From positions 1-64,000 of the forward strand of contig JAHHHF010000094.1 of NCBI GenBank assembly GCA_019359495.1: a stretch of DNA of 64,000 bases, given 5' to 3'. Numbering within the stretch: position 1 is the stretch's first letter; the number at the start of each line of letters is the position of its first letter. Made by a program: the position numbers and the translations under genes. This DNA is from Goleter apudmare HA4340-LM2. Its GTDB lineage: Bacteria > Cyanobacteriota > Cyanobacteriia > Cyanobacteriales > Nostocaceae. Shown here piece after piece: positions 44,822 to 53,909 of the stretch. The notes beneath the pieces are model-generated. The model worked only from the letters and a program-made list of their open reading frames with translations. It did no database searches and had not been told where the DNA came from.

Positions 44822-45532
44822 ATGAATAACCACTCATTTTTAGCCTCTGATGGACAGGGGAATTACTTAGACAAAAAAGTAAATAATATTTCACTGGAAT
44901 ATCGAGAGTATGGGGATCATGACTGTGATAACTCAGTTTTAGGAGACAGCTACTTACGCTCTAGTGCTTTGAAGTCGGCGCAACAAGGAGATGATATCAA
45001 AGCGATCGCCTTGTTAAGCCAACTAATTGATCGTCATCCCGATAACGCGGTTGATTACAACAATCGAGGACTAATTTATTTTCAAAGTGGTGAACTGCAA
45101 GAAGCTCTGTACGACTACAATACAGCGCTGCAATTAAATCCTAATTTGGCGAGTGCTTACAATAACCGGGCAAATTATTATGCGGCTTGCGGAGAATTAA
45201 CCGCCGCGATCGCTGATTATGATCAGGCTATTGATTTAAATCCCCGCCATGTCAGAGCACGGATCAATCGTGGCATTACCTGGCGTGATTTGGGTCAATA
45301 CGAGGAGGCTATAGAGAATTTTGAGGTAGCATTGCTTTTCGGTCAACTCCAAGGTCATATTTGGGCGCACAGAGGCAGAACATATCATCTATGGGGTGAT
45401 TGGAATTATGCGATCGTTGATTATCGTCGTGCTTTGACTCAACTATCTATCCTCAACAGCAAAAACGATGCTCTTAGTTGTCAGTTGTACTCACAGGTTG
45501 ATATTTGGTTAAGTGATCTGCTATTCCCCTAG
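44822..45532 (+). CDS. TPR-repeat protein
   Basis: A 236-residue protein. After a 45-residue lead, five tetratricopeptide repeats fill about 50-215. Examples are DNAVDYNNRGLIYFQSGELQ, PNLASAYNNRANYYAACGEL and PRHVRARINRGITWRDLGQY. TPRs scaffold protein complexes. There is no signal peptide or catalytic domain, so the partner is unknown. Confidence 0.9.
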   Translation: MNNHSFLASDGQGNYLDKKVNNISLEYREYGDHDCDNSVLGDSYLRSSALKSAQQGDDIKAIALLSQLIDRHPDNAVDYNNRGLIYFQSGELQEALYDYNTALQLNPNLASAYNNRANYYAACGELTAAIADYDQAIDLNPRHVRARINRGITWRDLGQYEEAIENFEVALLFGQLQGHIWAHRGRTYHLWGDWNYAIVDYRRALTQLSILNSKNDALSCQLYSQVDIWLSDLLFP

Positions 45533-45692
45533 GATTTGTCATTGGTCATTGGTTAAGAGTCAGCCCCCATGCCCTAGTCTCTACTTACTTAGATTAATTT
45601 TAATATTTTTACCACAAATAACAATCTTAATACATAGCCACAACAGCAAGGAATTAAATCATCCCCAATTTACTGATTTTTTAGGGTGATAG

Positions 45693-46091
45693 CTATGGTT
45701 GTGCCAGTTCTTTACGGTCTTGATTCATCAATACCACCTGACGCTGACTAGGATCGAAACGGTAGCCTTGTTGCTGCATAATCGTTTTCCTTTGATGAGG
45801 ATCAAAGTTGCGGATAAATTCCGTTTGTAAAATGTTCACACGTCCTTCCATCTGCTTCACCTCAGTCCGAATTTCTCGTAATTTCTCTTGCTGTGACCAG
45901 TGATAAGGCAAGAGTTGCACCAAGGCAGAAATTGCCGCTCCTGAAATGGCTAGGTTAACTGCGATCTTAGCTGTAGTCTCCAGTGCCATAATCTGGTGGG
46001 AACGTTGGCGGAGATGTCGCTTCGGTCGAGGAGTTACCCGGTGTTTTTGTATAGGTTGTAGTGGGGGTCTGGATGGTTGAATCGCGTTCAT
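45693..46091 (-). CDS. slr1601-type putative cell-division protein
   Basis: A 132-residue single-pass protein. The N-terminal 35 residues are very basic and Pro/Arg-rich (PRPKRHLRQRSHQIM). A TM segment follows (about 40-60, TAKIAVNLAISGAAISALVQ). A coiled coil comes next (LREIRTEVKQMEGRVNILQT) and a FDPSQRQVVLM tail. This is the layout of the family named after Synechocystis slr1601, linked to division. AGGGAGG lies before the ATG. Confidence 0.75.
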   Translation of the reverse strand: MNAIQPSRPPLQPIQKHRVTPRPKRHLRQRSHQIMALETTAKIAVNLAISGAAISALVQLLPYHWSQQEKLREIRTEVKQMEGRVNILQTEFIRNFDPHQRKTIMQQQGYRFDPSQRQVVLMNQDRKELAQP

Positions 46092-46347
46092 TATGCTAAA
46101 GAGAACCTCCCTGATTGAATAGAAACACCATAATTACAAACTAACTGTGTTGATAAAGCTGAGATTTAGCTGCCATATTACTTCATTTTTTTGAAAATGC
46201 TACACGTGTTTTTAATGCCAAAAAACAAACCTGGCGTACTTAAGTAGGTGTTTGCTCACAATCAATGGTGTTAAACCCTAATTATTGAGAAACTGTACTC
46301 CCGTACTGCCAGGTCTATTAGTTTGGTAAGTGTGTCACACCGTGGCG

Positions 46348-46443
46348 TTATTTGTAAAGTTCCGTGGCTAAACGCCAAGCTAGAACTCCTGGAATCAGCG
46401 CCACAACAAGAGCGATGTATACTTGGGTATCTGATATAGGCAT
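46348..46443 (-). CDS. psaM: Photosystem I subunit XII
   Basis: A 31-residue protein, [20 protein letters not shown] followed by [11 protein letters not shown]: one TM helix. This is the full PsaM sequence (DTQVYIALV...RL..ELYK). PsaM helps the trimer-facing side of photosystem I in the thylakoid membrane. A textbook AGGAGG lies before the ATG at 46443. Its small size makes it easy to miss. Confidence 0.95.
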   Translation of the reverse strand: MPISDTQVYIALVVALIPGVLAWRLATELYK

Positions 46444-46600
46444 AGTTGTCAGCCTCCTAAACTCAATAAATGTTGATTGGTTCGTTTACTACTTTTCCCT
46501 GTTTTGCCAAAATTGGGGAATATCTTGTTACAAGATGCAACAAAAGCATTGATTAGTCAGTAGTCATTGTTTATTCTTCGTTGGAAAAATTTATCAATCT

Positions 46601-47854
46601 ATGGATTGTTATCTGGGGATTGACTTCGGCACGTCTGGCGCACGGGCTATAGTGATTGATGATGAAGCTTGTATCCTCTTAGAGGTGCGATACCCTTGGG
46701 AAACTCCGGTGGTTCCTGATTTAGCAACTACTTGGCAGACGGCTTTGCTGACTTTGATAGCATACATTCCTGGAGAATTACGACAGGAAATTAAGGCGAT
46801 CGCTATTAATGGTACTTCTTCTACTGTCTTGCTGGTGGATGGGGCTGGACAGCCTGTGGCGACCCCATTACTCTATAACGATGGGCGGGGGGTATTTGTC
46901 CTAGAGCAGTTGAGGAATATTGCACCTGCGAATCATACCGTCTTAAGTGCCACTTCTAGCCTTGCTAAACTTCTGTGGATGTCTCAATTACCGACTTTTA
47001 GCCAAGCTAAATATTTTTTGCATCAAGCCGACTGGCTGGCATTTCTTCTACATGGGCACTTAGGTATTAGCGACTACCACAATGCTTTAAAGCTGGGTTA
47101 TGACGTTGAACAGCTAACATATCCAGAATGGCTCTTAGGGCTACAAATACCAATTCAGCTACCCAAAGTTTTATCGCCTGGGACACCTATTGCCGAATTA
47201 CGTCCTGAAATTGCTGCGGAGTTTGGTTTCCCTAATGACTGTGTAGTGTGTGCTGGTACAACTGATAGTATTGCGGCTTTTCTCGCCAGTGGTGCAAAAT
47301 TGCCTGGTCGAGCAGTGACTTCCCTCGGTTCGACGCTGGTAGTCAAGCTATTAAGTCATACTCGCGTTGAAGATTCACGCTACGGGATTTATAGCCATCG
47401 TCTAGGTAATTTATGGCTAACGGGCGGTGCTTCTAATACTGGTGGTGCAGTGCTACGAAAATTTTTCAGCGACGCTGAGTTAGAAAGCCTCAGCCGTGAG
47501 ATTGACACTTCCCAAGCCAGCCCGTTGGATTATTATCCACTTTTGCAACCTGGCGATCGCTTTCCAGTTAACGACCCCAACTTACCGCCACGATTGACAC
47601 CACGTCCAGATCATCCTGTGGAATTCCTGCACGGATTGTTAGAAGGTATTGCGAGGATAGAAGCACAAGGGTATTTATTATTACAGCAATTAGGAACTGA
47701 TCGGTTAACCCATGTTTACACTGCTGGAGGTGGTGCAACTAATAAGGCTTGGACTGCTATTCGTAGACGACATTTAAAAGTGCCTGTAAAAGCATCCATG
47801 AATACGGAAGCAGCTTACGGGACAGCGCTGTTAGCAATGCGGGGGATGAAGTGA
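46601..47854 (+). CDS. FGGY carbohydrate kinase, ribulokinase-like (SePSK type)
   Basis: A 417-residue sugar kinase. The N-terminal GIDFGTSGARAIVID binds phosphate. The active-site Asp region is in AGTTDSIAAFLASGAKLPGR. The ATP-binding TAGGGATNKAWTAIRRR is near the C-terminus. It is close in wording and length to the cyanobacterial/plant D-ribulose kinase (SePSK; plant XK-1), shorter than classic xylulokinases. It would feed ribulose into the pentose phosphate/Calvin pool. Confidence 0.9.
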   Translation: MDCYLGIDFGTSGARAIVIDDEACILLEVRYPWETPVVPDLATTWQTALLTLIAYIPGELRQEIKAIAINGTSSTVLLVDGAGQPVATPLLYNDGRGVFVLEQLRNIAPANHTVLSATSSLAKLLWMSQLPTFSQAKYFLHQADWLAFLLHGHLGISDYHNALKLGYDVEQLTYPEWLLGLQIPIQLPKVLSPGTPIAELRPEIAAEFGFPNDCVVCAGTTDSIAAFLASGAKLPGRAVTSLGSTLVVKLLSHTRVEDSRYGIYSHRLGNLWLTGGASNTGGAVLRKFFSDAELESLSREIDTSQASPLDYYPLLQPGDRFPVNDPNLPPRLTPRPDHPVEFLHGLLEGIARIEAQGYLLLQQLGTDRLTHVYTAGGGATNKAWTAIRRRHLKVPVKASMNTEAAYGTALLAMRGMK

Positions 47855-47939
47855 TGGGGGAGAGGAAAGCAGAGACAAAGGGACCGCAAACTCTCCCCTG
47901 CTCCTTTCTCATTTCCCCTTCTCTACGTGTGAGACTGAT

Positions 47940-48088
47940 CAGAAAAAACTAAATCCGTATCTATCCGGGTGACGATAGCCATATCTCAGATGATACTGGG
48001 TTTATTAGATACCTGACTGTAGGGTTCCAGGTTCTTTCATCTGGGCAGCTATTTGGGGGTAGGTGCAATCTCATCTACCCTCTTTTTT
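47940..48088 (+). ncRNA. Candidate structured small RNA ending in a terminator
   Basis: CAGATGA (47987-47993) pairs with TCATCTG (48037-48043). Inside lies a hairpin ACCTG (48011-48015) with CAGGT (48028-48032). The next hairpin, GGGTAG/CTACCC, is followed by TCTTTTTT. No ORF and no adjacent gene start is seen: the kinase gene begins over 200 bp later. It could be a trans-acting sRNA or a long leader. Confidence 0.4.
48057..48088 (+). terminator. Rho-independent terminator of the candidate sRNA
   Basis: GGGTAG (48057-48062) pairs with CTACCC (48075-48080) across a 12-base loop, followed by TCTTTTTT. Confidence 0.7.
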
Positions 48089-48305
48089 CATGATTGTCAG
48101 ATTGTAATATGTATAAGACTTACCTAAATAACCAACAGTACAAATAAATCAAAATCTACTTAGGTAAAAATTTATATTTTTTGACGCAAAAATAACACAT
48201 TTGTTTAGTAAAATCTTTCCATTAAATTGCTTTGGATAAACGGAAAATCCAAAACTTAATATCTAAATTTTTCAATTTATTTGCTAACCCCAGCAACCAA
48301 CATCC

Positions 48306-49574
48306 ATGACCAGAGCCAATAACGATGAAATGTTGTTGCAACAACCTTGGCAGCGTGAGCGGCAAATCATAGCACGTTTGTCCTCTTTAAATTACCGCAC
48401 TGGTAAACTAGGTAGCTATTTGCATAACATTGCTTGCGGAGTCAGCGAATTGATTGGCGTTGATTGGACGGTTGTCACCTTTTGTCAAGAAGGGTTTGAA
48501 ACTATCCTAGCGAGTAGTCTGGAAATGGCCGAAGATGCACCCCATGTGTATGCCCTGCATGGTCGGTTAATTGCTACAGTTATGCAAATTAGGCGCACAC
48601 TAGCAGTTGAAGATGCTATAGCTAATCCAGAGTATGGTAGACCTGCACCAGGTTATCGAGCATATTTAGGAATACCTTTGCAAACTACTGAAGGTCAAGT
48701 ATTCGGTACTGTTTGCTCTTTTCATCGGCAAGCTAGAGAATTTACAACAGAAGAAATCCAAATTGTAGAACTGTTTGCAGAACGAGCTGCTACAGCAATT
48801 GATCACTATCATTTATACCAGCAGCAATGCCAATTTAATCAACTATTAGAAACCGAGGTAGAAAAACGCACTACAGAACTACGAGCAACCCAAGCTAAAT
48901 TGGTAGAACAGGAACGGTTGGCAGCAATTGGGGAATTTGCAGCCATGATTGTCCATGAAATTCGCAATCCTCTAACTACGATGATCATGGGATTAAAGTA
49001 TTTTCAGAAAACCGTTCTGAATAAAGCATCTCAAGAGCGTTTATCACTCGCACTTGGTGAGGCCAGTCGTCTAGAAAATCTCCTAAGTGAAATTTTGCTT
49101 TATGCCAAGCCCCAAGTGTTACAACTGTCGGAATTGGATGTGAATGAATTTATTCGAGAGTTGTTGATACCAATGCGCGAAATGCCAGAAGCAATTTCAC
49201 GACAAATTGAATTTATGCCAGCTTCACCTCCAGTCAAAATCTTGGCAGACAAAGATAAGCTCAAACAAGTTTTTATCAATATTGTTCGCAATGCCTGTGA
49301 AGCAGCCCCTGTAGGAGATGTGATTAGATGGAAAGTTGATAATTCATCTCCAGATCAAGTTAGCATCGATGTCTGCAATGGCGGTGAACCCATTACCTCT
49401 GAAGTTTTGTCTCAGCTTGCACAGCCATTCTTTTCTACAAAACCTGGTGGTACAGGGTTGGGGCTTGCTATTACCAAACGTATCGTCAATGCTCATGGTG
49501 GGGAACTATTAATTTGTTCTGAACAGTTGACAGGCACTACCGTGAGTGTGCAATTACCTGTAGCAGTGCCATAA
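48306..49574 (+). CDS. GAF-domain sensor histidine kinase
   Basis: A 422-residue soluble kinase. A GAF domain (about 20-175; GYRAYLGIPLQTTEGQVFGT) is followed by a coiled linker and the HisKA box MIVHEIRNPLTTMIMG (His near 218). The HATPase shows the N box (FINIVRNACEAAP) and G box (GGTGLGLAITKRIV). There is no TM helix, so it senses something cytoplasmic such as a chromophore, haem or ligand. It ends 2 bp before a glycosyltransferase gene, with no response regulator nearby. Confidence 0.93.
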   Translation: MTRANNDEMLLQQPWQRERQIIARLSSLNYRTGKLGSYLHNIACGVSELIGVDWTVVTFCQEGFETILASSLEMAEDAPHVYALHGRLIATVMQIRRTLAVEDAIANPEYGRPAPGYRAYLGIPLQTTEGQVFGTVCSFHRQAREFTTEEIQIVELFAERAATAIDHYHLYQQQCQFNQLLETEVEKRTTELRATQAKLVEQERLAAIGEFAAMIVHEIRNPLTTMIMGLKYFQKTVLNKASQERLSLALGEASRLENLLSEILLYAKPQVLQLSELDVNEFIRELLIPMREMPEAISRQIEFMPASPPVKILADKDKLKQVFINIVRNACEAAPVGDVIRWKVDNSSPDQVSIDVCNGGEPITSEVLSQLAQPFFSTKPGGTGLGLAITKRIVNAHGGELLICSEQLTGTTVSVQLPVAVP

Positions 49575-49576
49575 AT

Positions 49577-50647
49577 ATGAAAGCTTTATTAGCTTGGGAA
49601 ATTGGTGGAGGACAAGGACATTTACACTTGCTAGCTGCAATTGCTCAGAGGTTAAAGTTTTATGAAATTGAGTGTGTTTTTGCTTTGCAGAACCCTGAAA
49701 TTATGGGTTTAAATCTTCCTGGCAAAGTATTACAAGCTCCTTTAGTCAATAGGCGGTTTCTAGATGATAAAAATGATGATCAGTCTTATTTGTTTACTGA
49801 CATACTATATATATTCGGTTTTAGTACGCCTTTAATATTTAAGTTCCATCTCCAAGCTTGGCAAAACTTAATTAATCTAGTTAAACCATCATTAATCATT
49901 GCTGATTTTGCACCAACTCTGGTATTAGCTGCACGGGGGTTAGTGCCAACTGTAGTTGTGGGGAATGGTTTTTGCATTCCACCGCCTGTAGCAGATTTTC
50001 CGGCAATTCGTCCTTTACCTGTACCCACTGAGGCAATACGCCGTCAAGCTGAAGTTTTAGCCACAGTAAGGCGCGCGACTGGCTTTGATACATCCCTTGG
50101 TCAATTACTGAATGGCGATCGCACTTTCATTTTCTCCATCCCAGAACTAGATCCCTACAAACAAGCACGCAATCAAGCTGAATATGTGGGGATTCATTCC
50201 GCACCATTCCCCCAAAACCTGTTTCATCCAGAGGGTAAACCTTGGGCTTATTTGGATAAAACTTGGCATAATTACTCATTGTTAGTCAATACTCTCAAAC
50301 CAGAATGTATTTTTGATGATTTAAAAATTGTCCTCCAAGGGAAATCACTGGCTATACATCATGCTGGATTTATTACATCTGTAGCTTGCTTATTAACTGG
50401 AATCCCGCAGATGGTTTTTCCTAAAGATCTGGAAAAATGGCATACAGCAAAAGCACTACTCAATTTGGGAGTAGCAGTTTCTCCTAGCAAACCCTTAACA
50501 GAAGCAGGTTTACGAGATGTATTCGCGCATCTACCTCAAATTACTAAAAATGCCCAACAACAAGCAAAAAAATTTGCCTATTGGAACCAAAATTTTCTGG
50601 ATAAAGTTATACAAGTTTGCCTTGAGTTAGTAACTCAACCAGACTAA
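49577..50647 (+). CDS. GT-B-fold glycosyltransferase-like protein
   Basis: A 356-residue protein of the UDP-glycosyltransferase/MGT type. It opens LLAWEIGGGQGHLHLLAAIA (the GGGxGH donor-loop start) and ends with the GT1-like donor site IHHAGFITSVACLLTGIPQM (HxxG with an upstream His). It starts 2 bp after the histidine-kinase stop, so the two are almost certainly co-transcribed. The acceptor (lipid, pigment or polysaccharide) is unknown. Confidence 0.8.
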   Translation: MKALLAWEIGGGQGHLHLLAAIAQRLKFYEIECVFALQNPEIMGLNLPGKVLQAPLVNRRFLDDKNDDQSYLFTDILYIFGFSTPLIFKFHLQAWQNLINLVKPSLIIADFAPTLVLAARGLVPTVVVGNGFCIPPPVADFPAIRPLPVPTEAIRRQAEVLATVRRATGFDTSLGQLLNGDRTFIFSIPELDPYKQARNQAEYVGIHSAPFPQNLFHPEGKPWAYLDKTWHNYSLLVNTLKPECIFDDLKIVLQGKSLAIHHAGFITSVACLLTGIPQMVFPKDLEKWHTAKALLNLGVAVSPSKPLTEAGLRDVFAHLPQITKNAQQQAKKFAYWNQNFLDKVIQVCLELVTQPD

Positions 50648-50756
50648 TACCAATTCGTAATTCGTAATTCGTAATTCATAATTCGTAATTACGAAAGTCC
50701 AACATAATCTAGGTTTCGCGGTTTGAATCTGTTGCCGAATTTTAGAGAATTGGTAT
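50647..50756. mobile_element. MITE-like element, ATACCAATTC family
   Basis: Ends ATACCAATTC (50647-50656) and GAATTGGTAT (50747-50756) are perfect complements. Inside are tandem ATTCGTA units. Same family as 27796-27907. The remainder of 50757-51030 is AT-rich, with no gene recognised. Confidence 0.6.
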
Positions 50757-51030
50757 AAATTAAAAGTTGAGAACAGATAACAGTTATATGCCTACTCATG
50801 ATATGCGCTACAAAACCGTTATTGGTGAAGGTAAAGTCTGAACAGTTTCTGCATATTAAATATAGATTTAGTTACCGAACAAGCAGATTTATGTGGACAA
50901 GCTGTCTAATCAAAGAAAATGATAATTTTTTTGGTGAACAGATGCCTTAAACTTATTAAATTCTTTAGAATAGCTATAGGGATCTCAAGTCAAGTGTTCA
51001 GTTGGTATGTCATACAGCTTTGCCTCTTTG

Positions 51031-51276
51031 TCAGAAAATAATGTTAAAAAAGCTCGTACAGTGGCAGCATCCCAAATGTGTCAATTTTGCACTCCCCCAA
51101 TTCTGAAATGAATTTCGGGCTGTAGGCTTTAATATATTTAATCTGTTTTCACAGGTTTGGGCTTTGAGCCGATAGCTTGCTTCTTGTGTAGTGAGTACTT
51201 TAGTTTCAGGCTTGTTGCCAAATTGGGCTGCTACCAATACAGTTTGAATATTTTTCCATGTAACTTCACTGGACAT
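51031..51276 (-). CDS. Doubtful 81-residue ORF
   Basis: Starts at ATG 51276 with MSSEVTWKNIQTVLVAAQFG and NKPETKVLTTQEASYRLKAQ. This part is protein-like, but the C-terminal half (CCHCTSFFNIIF) looks random. It may be a real N-terminus with a frameshifted end. No family is recognised. Confidence 0.3.
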   Translation of the reverse strand: MSSEVTWKNIQTVLVAAQFGNKPETKVLTTQEASYRLKAQTCENRLNILKPTARNSFQNWGSAKLTHLGCCHCTSFFNIIF

Positions 51277-51373
51277 CTACAAAATGTGAGTTAAGTAAAA
51301 TTGTCTAGCCAGTAAAATTTTACTTCATTCTATCCATTGTTTAATTTATTGCCAGTATTCTCTGATAAGATTG

Positions 51374-52051
51374 ATGAAGAACGACACCCCACTAGAATTA
51401 GATTCAGATAACGAAATTGCACGCGTGATTGACGAGGTAATGTCTTCAGCCCTAAGTAATGAACAGTACCGCCAGAAGATGCAGCGCCGTAAAGAGGTGC
51501 AGGATAAGCGCATTGCAGAAGCTGCTCCTGAAAAAGGATTAATTATTGTCAACACTGGCAATGGTAAAGGTAAAACCACTGCGGCCTTGGGAATGGTGTT
51601 GCGATCGCTTGGTCATGGGTATAAAGTGGCAATCATCCAATTTATCAAAGGCGCCTGGGAACCATCAGAGAAAAGGGTGTTCAGTAATTGGCAAGACCAG
51701 TTAGAATTTCACGCTATGGGTGAAGGCTTCACCTGGGAAACCCAAGACCGCGATCGTGACCTAGACAAAGCTGGCGCTGCTTGGGAAAAATCATTAGAAT
51801 ACATCCGCAACCCAGACTTTAAGCTAGTTCTGTTAGATGAAATCAATATTGCTTTGAGAATGGGTTATCTACAAGTCGAGCAAGTATTGGCAGGGTTGGC
51901 ACAAAAACCAGCAGATAAACATGTAATTCTCACAGGACGAGGCGCACCAGCTGCTTTAATTGAGCGAGCCGACTTAGTCACGGAAATGACCTTGGTAAAG
52001 CATCCCTTCAAAGATCAAGGTGTCAAAGCCCAGCCTGGGATCGAGTACTAA
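51374..52051 (+). CDS. cobO: Corrinoid (cob(I)yrinic acid a,c-diamide) adenosyltransferase
   Basis: Adenosylates cobalt during B12 synthesis or salvage. 225 residues. P-loop NTGNGKGKTTAALGM (about 58-72), then IIQFIKGAWEPSEKRVF, EFHAMGEGFTWETQDRDRD, LVLLDEINIALRMGYL and HVILTGRGAPAALIERADLV are all CobO/BtuR signatures. ATG 51374 was chosen over the TTG just before it. No B12 riboswitch was noticed upstream. Confidence 0.95.
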   Translation: MKNDTPLELDSDNEIARVIDEVMSSALSNEQYRQKMQRRKEVQDKRIAEAAPEKGLIIVNTGNGKGKTTAALGMVLRSLGHGYKVAIIQFIKGAWEPSEKRVFSNWQDQLEFHAMGEGFTWETQDRDRDLDKAGAAWEKSLEYIRNPDFKLVLLDEINIALRMGYLQVEQVLAGLAQKPADKHVILTGRGAPAALIERADLVTEMTLVKHPFKDQGVKAQPGIEY

Positions 52052-52171
52052 AAAACGGTTGTTGTACAACAGTTATTATGCAAGCCAAATCGTGGTAATT
52101 GCTTTGATGTGATTGATTACAATGTCCATAACATCCAGTGGTAGTCTGTGTAGGGCAAGAAGGCAAAGCAA

Positions 52172-52780
52172 ATGACCCAAACGACAAAACCCCAAAAACT
52201 ACTGACCTTTGAGGAGTATCTTGCCTATGACGATGGCACGGACACACGCTATGAATTGGTGGATGGAGAACTAGTTGAGATGCCACCAGAAAGTCAGGAA
52301 AATAGCAATTTAGCAAGATTTCTGTTCGTTGAACTACTAAAATATTTTCCTTTTTATTTAGTTGCTCACAAGGATACAGAAATTGAGGTGGCAGGACGAC
52401 GGGCAAGATGTCGTTTGCCTGATCTAATGGTTCACACTGAAGAATCTTATGCTGCTCTTGCGGGTGCGCCTCGGGCCACCCTCACCCGTGATATGCCGCC
52501 GCCTGCGCTAGTAATCAAGATTGTTTCTCCAGGAACGGAGAACCGCGTTCGTGACTATCGCTACAAGCGGACGGAGTACGCTGCCAGGGAAATCCTAGAG
52601 TATTGGATTGTTGACCCGCAGATGCGACAAATCACGATTTGCAAATGGGTTGAGGGACAGTATGAGGATCTGGTATTTACAGGTGCGGCTCGCATGGTGG
52701 AATCAGTGGTAATCCCTGATTGGGCACTCACTGTAGAGCAGGTATTGGCGATCGCCAATCTACCAGAACCACTATCTTAA
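52172..52780 (+). CDS. Uma2-family (DUF820) nuclease-like protein
   Basis: A 202-residue protein. LTFEEYLAYDDGTDTRYELV, the core Asp in RLPDLMVHTEESYAA, Glu/Lys equivalents in ALVIKIVSPGTENRVRDYRY and YAAREILEYWIVDPQMRQIT are the family markers. It is the second of three Uma2 genes in the window. Role unknown. Confidence 0.88.
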   Translation: MTQTTKPQKLLTFEEYLAYDDGTDTRYELVDGELVEMPPESQENSNLARFLFVELLKYFPFYLVAHKDTEIEVAGRRARCRLPDLMVHTEESYAALAGAPRATLTRDMPPPALVIKIVSPGTENRVRDYRYKRTEYAAREILEYWIVDPQMRQITICKWVEGQYEDLVFTGAARMVESVVIPDWALTVEQVLAIANLPEPLS

Positions 52781-52788
52781 GAAATATA

Positions 52789-53472
52789 TTAATTACACAT
52801 TTGCAAAATTCGGCGATCGTTAGCACTGACAGACTTGATTTGATGATAATCTTGCAATGCTACGGAGTACGCATAGCTGCTTGGTACATCGATACTATTT
52901 CTCGGTAATCTATTACTTGTGGCTACTTCAGCTATGGCACCTGCATCAGGTAAAGCTTTAACTGTCATCGCCAACCCTCCTGACTTGTCGAGTGTGCCCT
53001 GAAAACAACTAAACTCAGAACTCGGCATGTATAACGCACCATTCACCCTACCTTGGCGTTTCTCAAATACGATGTACCCTTGCCCGATTTGGTTTGGTTG
53101 TGGTGATTGACCATAGAGATAAACCCCATCTTGTCTAGGAAAATTGGTTTTGGGTGCAGTTAGTGTTTCTTTCGCAGATTTTTGATTGCTGCTCGGTGCT
53201 GTGGTTTGGGGTGCTGCTTCTGTGTAGTCGCCGGATTCAGCCGCCCAGCGTTCATTTCTCTGTCCTCGGATTTGCCTAAGTCGCGTTAAAAGAGTAGTTT
53301 CAGAACTATCTTGATTAGCTTCAATTAATGCAGAAGATGTAGGTACATTCTTGATATGTTTACTGAAAACTGGTTTTATCTGTTCGCTTACGATACCAAA
53401 GGTAAGAAGTAAGCCAACAACGGTAACACTCAGCTTACGAAGGGAATAGAACTGATTAATGTTGTTAAGCAC
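52789..53472 (-). CDS. Secreted or anchored protein, function unknown
   Basis: A 227-residue protein. The start is GTG at 53472, with AGGAGAGG a few bases upstream. A hydrophobic segment (about 12-32, LSVTVVGLLLTFGIVSEQIK) is probably a signal anchor. The middle is low-complexity (PQTTAPSSNQ). The C-terminal domain (DGVYLYGQSPQPNQIGQGYI, CFQGTLDKSGGLAMTVKALP) is conserved-looking in cyanobacteria. No enzyme motif. Confidence 0.75.
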   Translation of the reverse strand: MLNNINQFYSLRKLSVTVVGLLLTFGIVSEQIKPVFSKHIKNVPTSSALIEANQDSSETTLLTRLRQIRGQRNERWAAESGDYTEAAPQTTAPSSNQKSAKETLTAPKTNFPRQDGVYLYGQSPQPNQIGQGYIVFEKRQGRVNGALYMPSSEFSCFQGTLDKSGGLAMTVKALPDAGAIAEVATSNRLPRNSIDVPSSYAYSVALQDYHQIKSVSANDRRILQMCN

Positions 53473-53860
53473 CTGACCTCTCCTGTTAAAAAACTAACTA
53501 CTCTCTTGGCGACATAACTGCAACTTAACTGAAACTTTATAAATCGAGGCTCTGTCAAAAGTCTGATTATATTGTCCGGGGAATAAAACTTCTGAAAAAT
53601 GAAGTTTTTATGTAATTTGTGGCGATAGCCTTGAGATTAGCTCTTTTTATCTTCTTTGTGCTTCACCCAGTAGATTCACCTGATGGGATGATGTGGATCA
53701 AAATTTAAGACTATTTATTTGCTTGTGTTTTTTACTTTAAACAATCTTCATGTTTACTCGGAGTTGTCGTTGCTACATAAGGAACTACAACAGCAAATAT
53801 CTCGATTCCGGAAATGGGGAGAAATTGACCCTGGACTCTTAACCAATGACAAATGAGCAA

Positions 53861-53889
53861 AAAAAATGCCCCCTGAATCCAGGAGGCTG
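53861..53889 (-). terminator. Rho-independent terminator of the sigma-factor gene
   Basis: On the minus strand GCCTCCTG pairs with CAGGGGGC, followed directly by ATTTTTTTTGC. It lies 21 bp after the sigma-factor stop. The remaining 53473-53860 spacer shows nothing else. Confidence 0.85.
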
Positions 53890-53909
53890 ATCAAATAAAG
53901 AATAGGCTT

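Noticed and set aside
50788-50841. 16-codon ORF (MPTHDMRYKTVIGEGKV)
   Set aside because: Too short, with no Shine-Dalgarno site and no conserved neighbour pattern.
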